Source: Glycomyces sambucus
GTDB lineage: Bacteria > Actinomycetota > Actinomycetes > Mycobacteriales > Micromonosporaceae
Direction: 5' to 3'
Length of the DNA: 64,000 nt
NCBI RefSeq assembly: GCF_900102815.1
Contig: NZ_FNGF01000006.1
Location: forward strand, 468,533 to 532,532
This document shows, one piece after another, positions 59,100 through 64,000 of the stretch. Numbering within the stretch: the stretch's first letter is position 1; every line of letters starts with the position of its first letter. The notes under the pieces were generated by a model. The model did no database searches, had not been told where the DNA came from, and was given only the letters and a program-made list of their open reading frames with translations. A program made the position numbers and the translations under genes.

Positions 59100-59870
59100 T
59101 CACAGGGTCACCTGCTCGCGGAGCTGCTCCAGGAGCGCCGACCCGATGCCGGAGACCTCGGACAACTCGTCCACGGACTGGAAGCTGCCGTTGGACTCGC
59201 GGTACTCGATGATCCGCTCGGCGAGGACCGGCCCGATCCCGTTGAGCGCGTCCAGTTCCTGCACGCCGGCGACGTTGACGTTGACCAGTCCGCCGCCGCT
59301 CGATCCTTCGGCGCCGGGCGGCGGCACCCCCGATGCGGCGGCGTCGGGCACGGCCACGAGGTCGCCGTCGGCGACGACCCGCGCGAGGTTGAGGTACCCG
59401 GGGTCGGCGCCCTCGGCGAGCCCGCCCGCGGCCTCGATGGCGTCGGCGACACGGGCGCCGGTCTCCAGCTCGACGATGCCGGGCCGGTTCACCGCGCCGG
59501 CCACGGAGACGACGATGAGCTCCGGCGACGCCTCGGCCGCCTCCGGCGCCGGCACCGGTGCGGTGGCGGCGGGCTGCGACTCGGGCCAGGACAGGAGGGT
59601 CACCGCGAGGCCCACCACGGCGACCAGGACGCCGACGATCGCCAGCACCCACCGGTTGAGGTGCGAGAGCCCGAAGCGGTGCTGGAGGCGTTCGATGCGG
59701 TCCTCGAACCGGCGCGCGGGCGGGCCCTTGGGGACGGGTTCGGGCCGGGTCTCGCCGCTGTCGGCGTCGACGGTCTCCTTGCACACCTCGCCCTCGGCGG
59801 CGTGGAGTTGGAGCCTGAGGCGGGCGGCCAGGGCGTCGGAATCGGGTGCGGTCGTCGGTTCGCGTGTCAT
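59100..59870 (-). CDS. comEA: ComEA-like helix-hairpin-helix DNA-binding protein
   Basis: 256 aa. A long cytosolic N-terminus (about 95 residues), one helix (WVLAIVGVLVAVVGLAVTLL, residues about 90-115), a SLBB domain (VSVAGAVNRPGIVELETGAR, about 147-166) and two helix-hairpin-helix motifs near the C-terminus (LNGIGPVLAERIIEYRESNG and SEVSGIGSALLEQLREQ). That is the standard ComEA order. HhH motifs bind DNA backbones; in transformable bacteria ComEA hands DNA to ComEC. Placed just before comEC, with 82 bp between. The long cytosolic tail (DSGETRPEPVPKGPPARRFE) is a feature of actinobacterial ComEA. Confidence 0.92.
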   Translation of the reverse strand: MTREPTTAPDSDALAARLRLQLHAAEGEVCKETVDADSGETRPEPVPKGPPARRFEDRIERLQHRFGLSHLNRWVLAIVGVLVAVVGLAVTLLSWPESQPAATAPVPAPEAAEASPELIVVSVAGAVNRPGIVELETGARVADAIEAAGGLAEGADPGYLNLARVVADGDLVAVPDAAASGVPPPGAEGSSGGGLVNVNVAGVQELDALNGIGPVLAERIIEYRESNGSFQSVDELSEVSGIGSALLEQLREQVTL

Positions 59871-60096
59871 GACCGGCTCAACGAGCGAAGGACACGGCCG
59901 TGACTGAGATTCTTCCAGCCTGTGGATAACTCAGAGCGACCTGTGGACAACCCCGGTTCGTGTGGACGAGGCCACTGCACGCTGGGATAATGCGGCGCTG
60001 CCAAGCCGCCCAACATGAACGGAGATTCACGGCAAATCGGACACCCGGGGACCCCCCATTTCAAATCTACGCGGGGCCGCCGACAACCGTCGTAAG

Positions 60097-60942
60097 TCAG
60101 GCCCGACGACGCGTAATGACGCCGACCAGGCCCGGGCCGCAGTGCGCACCCACGGCCGCGCCGACCTCGGTCACGTCCATGCGCCGCAGCCGGCCCTCGA
60201 ACCGCTCCTGGAGCCACCCCGCGAGCGCTTCCGCGCGCCGCTCGGAGCCCAAGTGGTGCACCGTCATCTCGACCTCGGCCTCGCCCGCGTCGGCCACCGC
60301 CAGGGCCGCGAGCCGCTGCAGGCCGCGGGTGGGGGTCCGGACCTTCTCGATCACGTCGATGCGCCCGTCCTCAACGCCGAGAATCGGTTTCACCGACAGC
60401 GCGGTCCCCACGATCGCCCGAGCCGCGCTGATGCGGCCGCCGCGGCGCAGGTACTCCAAGGTGTCGAGGTAGAAGTAGGTCGTGGTCCGCCCGATCGCGT
60501 CCTGCGCCGCCGCGGCGGCCGACAGCAGATCGAGGCCCTTCTCGGCCGCCTCCGCGGCCGCGAGCGCCGGATACCCCACGCCCATCCCCGCGCCGAGCGA
60601 GTCGACGACCGCGACCTTCCCCGCGAACCCCGCGGCGGCGGCCTCAGCGGCCGCCACGGTCCCCGAGAGCCTGCCCGACAGGTGCACCGACACGATCCCG
60701 GTGGCACCCTCGTCGAGCAGCCGCTTGTACGTCGCCCGCAGCTCCTCCGGCGGCAGGCCCGAGGTCGTCACGGTCTGGCCCTCGCGCATCGCGCGCAGGA
60801 TCGCCTCGGCCTGCACGTCCTCGCCCTCGCGGTACTCGGTCCCGCCGATCAGCACCGGGATGCCGAGCACCGTCAGCCCCTCGTGCGGAGCGCGCAGCGC
60901 TTCCGGAAGGGCCGACGTGGAATCGGTTACGACGACGGTCAC
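60097..60942 (-). CDS. DegV-family fatty-acid-binding protein
   Basis: 281 aa. VVTDSTSALPEALRAPHEGL (residues about 4-23) with the S of T-D-S and ITVLGIPVLIGG-like strand, QTVTTSGLPPEELRATYKRL (about 55-74) and VSVHLSGRLSGTVAAAEAAA (about 81-100), DSLGAGMGVGYPALAAAEAA are all DegV hallmarks. DegV/FakB proteins bind fatty acids and present them to the FakA kinase. No fakA gene is in the window. GTG 60942 has TACTGT exactly six bases upstream, a leaderless pattern. Its position between comEA and the phosphatase gene is the common actinobacterial order. Confidence 0.92.
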   Translation of the reverse strand: MTVVVTDSTSALPEALRAPHEGLTVLGIPVLIGGTEYREGEDVQAEAILRAMREGQTVTTSGLPPEELRATYKRLLDEGATGIVSVHLSGRLSGTVAAAEAAAAGFAGKVAVVDSLGAGMGVGYPALAAAEAAEKGLDLLSAAAAAQDAIGRTTTYFYLDTLEYLRRGGRISAARAIVGTALSVKPILGVEDGRIDVIEKVRTPTRGLQRLAALAVADAGEAEVEMTVHHLGSERRAEALAGWLQERFEGRLRRMDVTEVGAAVGAHCGPGLVGVITRRRA

Positions 60943-60955
60943 CCGGCCACAGTAC

Positions 60956-61420
60956 CTAACCCGCGGTCTCGGCCTCCGAGACCACGAACGGGGTGCCCTG
61001 CTGGCAGGTGGACATCATGCCGGTGTCCACGACGCCGTGCAGCGTGACCTGCGCGCCCGCGTAGACCACCGACGAGTCGAAGCTCCCGAAGATCCCGTAC
61101 ACGGTCCCCTCGAACTCCAGGACCAGGCAGCCGGACTCGACGCCCGACTCGATCGTCCCGGTGATCGTCGTCGCGGAACCGCCCCCGGGCTTCGACGTCT
61201 CGTCGAGCGGCGGGAACGAAGTGGTCTCGTCGGGCACGGGGCTCTCCTCGGTCGTTGCGTCGGTCGGCGTGGCGCTCGCGGTCGTGGGGGCCGCCGAGGT
61301 CTCGTCCTCGGAGCCGCTGCCGTCCGCGCCGCAGCCGGTGAGGACGGCCAGCAGGAGTCCGCCGGTCAGCAGCCCCGCGGCATGCGCGATTCGCCTGTTT
61401 CGGGATGTATGCGTGTCCAT
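60956..61420 (-). CDS. Small lipoprotein of unknown function
   Basis: 154 aa. The signal IAHAAGLLTGGLLLAVLTGC has a lipobox with Cys near residue 31. A Ser/Thr/Pro/Glu linker to about residue 75 is followed by a beta-rich domain of about 75 residues (ATTITGTIESGVESGCLVLE, VYGIFGSFDSSVVYAGAQVT, LHGVVDTGMMSTCQQGTPFV) with two Cys. This looks like a small OB-like or DUF5818-type domain, but I cannot name it. ATG 61420 is the best start. It lies between degV and the phosphatase gene, an insertion in an otherwise conserved block. Confidence 0.72.
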   Translation of the reverse strand: MDTHTSRNRRIAHAAGLLTGGLLLAVLTGCGADGSGSEDETSAAPTTASATPTDATTEESPVPDETTSFPPLDETSKPGGGSATTITGTIESGVESGCLVLEFEGTVYGIFGSFDSSVVYAGAQVTLHGVVDTGMMSTCQQGTPFVVSEAETAG

Positions 61421-61517
61421 GGCGGTTCGACGTCTCCGGTCCCGGCGCGGTTGCACCACGCCCGAAGCCTAGATCCCGAGGAGGGATCGGGTCCAGCACT
61501 CGGGCCCGAAATCCCCG

Positions 61518-62171
61518 CTACCGGGCGAGCTGGCCCTTCGCGAGCGGGCTCGCGCCGACCGTGTGCGGCGCCGGAACGCCCAGGTTGTAGCCGAACAGGC
61601 GCCACTTCCCCGACCGCATGCGGCGCAGGTCGGCCCAGTGCGCGTTGTCCATGCCCGAGAGGCTGCTCGTCGGCGCCTGGTCCCAGCCGAGGATGCCGCC
61701 GACGATCTGCCGGGCCGAACCGCCGTGGCAGACCACGATCGCGGTCCCCTCGACGTCCGAGTCGATGATGTCCCGCACGGCCTCGGCAGTGCGCCGGTGC
61801 AGTTCGTTCCAGGTCTCGATCTCGGGGTGCTGCAACGGCTCTCCCGCGCGCCACCGCCGGTGGTCGTCGGGGAACTGCTCGGCGATCTCGCTGCCGGTCA
61901 GCCCCTCCCAGGGCCCGTAACCGCGCTCCTGGAGCCGCTTGTCGAGCTCGATCTCGACCCCGGTGAGCTCCGAGACGGGCCTCGCGGTGTCGATCGCGCG
62001 CCGCAGGTCCGAGGAGATGATCCGCGCCGGCTCGTACCGGGCGAGCTCGGGACCGGCCTCGACCGCCTGCTCCCGGCCGGTCTCGTCGAGGTCGATGTCC
62101 GACGATCCCTGGATGCGCCCGGCGATGTTCCACTCGGTCTGCCCGTGGCGGACGACGAGGAGGCGGTTCAC
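61518..62171 (-). CDS. Histidine phosphatase (phosphoglycerate-mutase-like)
   Basis: 217 aa. LLVVRHGQTEWNIAGRIQGS (residues about 4-23) is the RHG motif with the phosphorylated His; ISSDLRRAIDTARPVSE has the second Arg, ERGYGPWEGLTGSEI the Glu, and IVVCHGGSARQIVGGILG the second catalytic His. The family covers phosphoglycerate mutase, cobalamin and sugar phosphatases; in actinomycetes the rsfS-linked copy is often glucosyl-3-phosphoglycerate phosphatase (GpgP), which is possible here. GTG 62171 overlaps the rsfS stop (GTGA), so the pair is coupled. Confidence 0.88.
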   Translation of the reverse strand: MNRLLVVRHGQTEWNIAGRIQGSSDIDLDETGREQAVEAGPELARYEPARIISSDLRRAIDTARPVSELTGVEIELDKRLQERGYGPWEGLTGSEIAEQFPDDHRRWRAGEPLQHPEIETWNELHRRTAEAVRDIIDSDVEGTAIVVCHGGSARQIVGGILGWDQAPTSSLSGMDNAHWADLRRMRSGKWRLFGYNLGVPAPHTVGASPLAKGQLAR

Positions 62172-62590
62172 CGCTCGTCCTCGCCTTCGTCCCCGCCGAC
62201 CTCGGTGCGGCGCTCGCGCTCGACCTCGGCCTGGTCGATGAACTCGATCTCGGGGCAGTCCTTCCAGAGCCCGTCGAGCCCGTAGAAGACGCGGGCCTCC
62301 TGGTGGAAGACGTGCACCACGATCTCGTTGTAGTCCAGGAGCACCCACTGCTCGCCGCCCTTGCCTTCGCGGCGCAGGGGGCGGGTGTCGTACTCTTTGA
62401 TGAGGCGTTCCTCGACCGCGTCGACGACCGCGTGAACCTGCCGCTCGTTCGAGGCCGAGACGATCACGAACACGTCGGTGAGCGCGATCTTCGAGGTGAC
62501 GTCCCGGAGGTTGATGGCGAAGGCCTTCTTGTCAGCCGCTGCCTGGGCAGCTGAGAAGGCCAGGGTCTTGGCGGTTTCGCTTGCGGTCAC
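62168..62590 (-). CDS. rsfS: Ribosomal silencing factor RsfS
   Basis: 140 aa protein that binds L14 and blocks subunit joining in starvation. KAFAINLRDVTSKIALTDVF, then VIVSASNERQVHAVVDAVEE (residues about 22-61), GKGGEQWVLLDYNEIVVHVF then HQEARVFYGLDGLW are the core of RsfS (Iojap). The C-terminal acidic tail (RRTEVGGDEGEDER) overlaps the phosphatase gene by 4 bp. GTG 62590 has AGGAG upstream. Downstream of nadD, as in most actinomycetes. Confidence 0.95.
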   Translation of the reverse strand: MTASETAKTLAFSAAQAAADKKAFAINLRDVTSKIALTDVFVIVSASNERQVHAVVDAVEERLIKEYDTRPLRREGKGGEQWVLLDYNEIVVHVFHQEARVFYGLDGLWKDCPEIEFIDQAEVERERRTEVGGDEGEDER

Positions 62591-62709
62591 GAACGCTCCT
62601 GTCGACGAGTCCCCACCGGCACTGCGCCGGTTCAGCTCTAGTTTTACACGTGCCGTCCGACGCCGACCTCCCAGTTTCGCGCCGGTCGCTGTGCGACTCG
62701 TCCCAGACG

Positions 62710-63312
62710 TCAGCCGCGGTACAGCCCGCGGTCCGCGATGAACGCCGCGACCGCGTCCGGCACCAGATAGCGGAGCGGCTGCCCGTCCGCCACCCGCTGC
62801 CGGCACTCGGTCGACGAGAGGTCCACCGCCGGCATGTCGATGAACTCGACCTCGATGCCGAAGGAGGTGTCGACCTCGCTGCGCGAGTGCCCCGGCCGGT
62901 TCAGCGCGATGAACTTCACGGCATTCACCAGCTCGCCGACCCGGTGCCAGGTGTGGAGGTTCTCCAGGGAGTCGGCGCCGATGATGAAGAACAGCTCGAC
63001 TTCGCCCTCGTACTCCCCGCGCACGTCGGCGACCGTGTCGACGGCGTACGTCGCGCCCTCGCGGTCGATGTCGCAGGTACTGATCCGGAACAGCGGGTCG
63101 GACCCGATCGCGAGCCGCGTCATCTCCAGGCGCGCAGCCGCATCGGTGACCTTGATGTGGGCCTTCTGCCACGGATCGCCGGCCGGTACGAAGACCACCT
63201 CTTCCAACCGGCATTCGAACGCGGCCTCACTGGCGGCGACGAGATGTCCGAGGTGCGGAGGATCGAACGTCCCCCCGAACACCCCGATACGTCGGACTCG
63301 CTGCTCAACCAC
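62710..63312 (-). CDS. nadD: Nicotinate-nucleotide adenylyltransferase
   Basis: 200 aa enzyme that joins nicotinate mononucleotide and ATP in NAD synthesis. RIGVFGGTFDPPHLGHLVAA (residues about 8-27) is the (H/T)xGH nucleotidyltransferase opening, with PHLGH, and VFVPAGDPWQK, FFIIGADSLENLHTWHRVGE and VDLSSTECRQRVADGQPLRY (I-S-S-T-x-x-R) complete the family signature. GTG 63312 is chosen because TAGGAT lies seven bases upstream, a leaderless -10, and because the protein then begins VVEQRVRRIGV as in relatives. First gene of the nadD-rsfS-phosphatase block; the rRNA terminator lies just upstream. Confidence 0.95.
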   Translation of the reverse strand: MVEQRVRRIGVFGGTFDPPHLGHLVAASEAAFECRLEEVVFVPAGDPWQKAHIKVTDAAARLEMTRLAIGSDPLFRISTCDIDREGATYAVDTVADVRGEYEGEVELFFIIGADSLENLHTWHRVGELVNAVKFIALNRPGHSRSEVDTSFGIEVEFIDMPAVDLSSTECRQRVADGQPLRYLVPDAVAAFIADRGLYRG

Positions 63313-63349
63313 AGGCCGAATCCTATCGTGCAATTCCGTTTCCGGACAC

Positions 63350-63388
63350 AAACGGAAGGCCCCCACCTGTGGTGGGGGCCTTCCGTTT
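63350..63388 (-). terminator. rRNA operon terminator
   Basis: Two 18-bp perfect arms (63350-63367, 63371-63388) flank TGT, 12 bp past the 5S 3' end. It ends the rRNA operon ahead of nadD. Confidence 0.92.
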
Positions 63389-63399
63389 CTGTTTCATGT

Positions 63400-63515
63400 T
63401 TGGCGGTGTCCTGCTCTCCCACACCCTCTCGAGTGCAGTACCATCGGCGCTGGAAGCCGTAACGACCGGGTTCGGAATGGGACCGGGTGTGTCACTTCCG
63501 CTCTCACCACCAAAC
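63400..63515 (-). rRNA. 5S ribosomal RNA
   Basis: On the minus strand the sequence starts near GTTTGGTGGTGAGAGCGG and ends CACCGCCAAA, about 116 nt. Ends pair as in 5S (TTTGGTGG with CCGCCAAA), and the central ACACCCGGTCCCATTCCGAA is the conserved 5S loop B/helix III. Ends are judged by pairing, so may shift by a few bases. Confidence 0.95.
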
Positions 63516-63711
63516 AAACCTGTGCGACGCCCCGCTCGGGTGTCGTGGTCTGCTCGGCGAACACCCCTGGCGGGGGTTCTGGCCTGAGCTGACTCTGTCG
63601 AGTCTGAGCGGCCGGCGGGCCCTATCGGGTCCGCGACCTGTGTTGTCTCAGAATCGCATAGTGTGCGTGAATGTGGTTTCTACCTGACCGTTGCCGGCCG
63701 TAGTGTTGTGT
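63516..63711 (-). other. 23S-5S spacer
   Basis: About 195 bp between the 3' end of 23S and 5S on the minus strand. No tRNA is seen in it. Its GC content is moderate and it contains a pairing-rich stretch expected to hold the processing stems of both rRNAs. Confidence 0.7.

Positions 63712-64000
<289 letters not shown>

Overview
The window is about 70% GC with dense, short-spaced genes and looks like a chromosomal stretch from a filamentous-type actinomycete. The conserved order nadD-rsfS-phosphatase-degV-comEA-comEC-holA-rpsT-lepA-hemW-hrcA-dnaJ-rsmE-HIT-phoH-ybeY-corC-era, the iron box, the PHO boxes and a C1/U72 initiator tRNA all fit Actinomycetota. I cannot name the genus; Glycomyces- or Micromonospora-like organisms are an inference only.

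Layout: 1-5 kb holds the end of a GNAT acetyltransferase and a five-gene minus-strand operon (NMT1/SsuA-type lipoprotein, two permeases, ATPase, 4-hydroxybenzoate hydroxylase PobA) behind a 25-bp palindrome. 5-18.9 kb is mostly minus strand: secreted GlpQ behind a four-unit PHO box, a multidrug-type ABC exporter, a CASTOR/POLLUX-like channel, a PCMT-fold methyltransferase, a LysE exporter, YqeB, and a PrsW protease coupled to a small anchored protein. 19-28 kb is mixed: VOC and DUF2071 proteins, GH19 chitinase, AraC regulator, MFS exporter, CDF metal exporter, Smr protein, small HTH protein. A strongly folded, unidentified RNA-like element lies between the MFS and CDF genes. 27.3-31.3 kb is a plus-strand iron-siderophore importer whose iron box abuts the start codon. 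31.3-33.5 kb has a beta-propeller phytase with a PHO box, a small orphan gene with a well-formed promoter, and an initiator tRNA.

33.6-45 kb (minus) is the conserved era-to-hemW housekeeping block, with the CIRCE-controlled hrcA-dnaJ pair. A plus-strand enoyl-CoA hydratase diverges from hemW across only 18 bp, apparently from one symmetric leaderless promoter. 45.5-51 kb (plus) holds a lysozyme-like lipoprotein, PhoD alkaline phosphatase, a membrane protein and a PL9-type pectate lyase. 51-63.3 kb resumes housekeeping (lepA, then rpsT on plus, holA, comEC, comEA, degV, rsfS, nadD), interrupted by a TetR/membrane-protein pair. The right edge is the 3' part of an rRNA operon (5S and the 23S end, minus strand).

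Functional themes: phosphate scavenging (glpQ, phytase and phoD, each with 11-bp-spaced PHO repeats), iron uptake, plant or fungal polymer degradation (chitinase, pectate lyase, 4-hydroxybenzoate), and translation and stress housekeeping. Twelve genes share a -10-like TAnnnT placed 6-7 nt before an ATG or GTG, the signature of leaderless transcripts. No prophage, insertion sequence, integrase, CRISPR array or biosynthetic cluster was seen. No wholly new multi-gene system stands out; the best leads are the symmetric promoter, the structured RNA, the local PHO regulon, and the PobA-linked importer.
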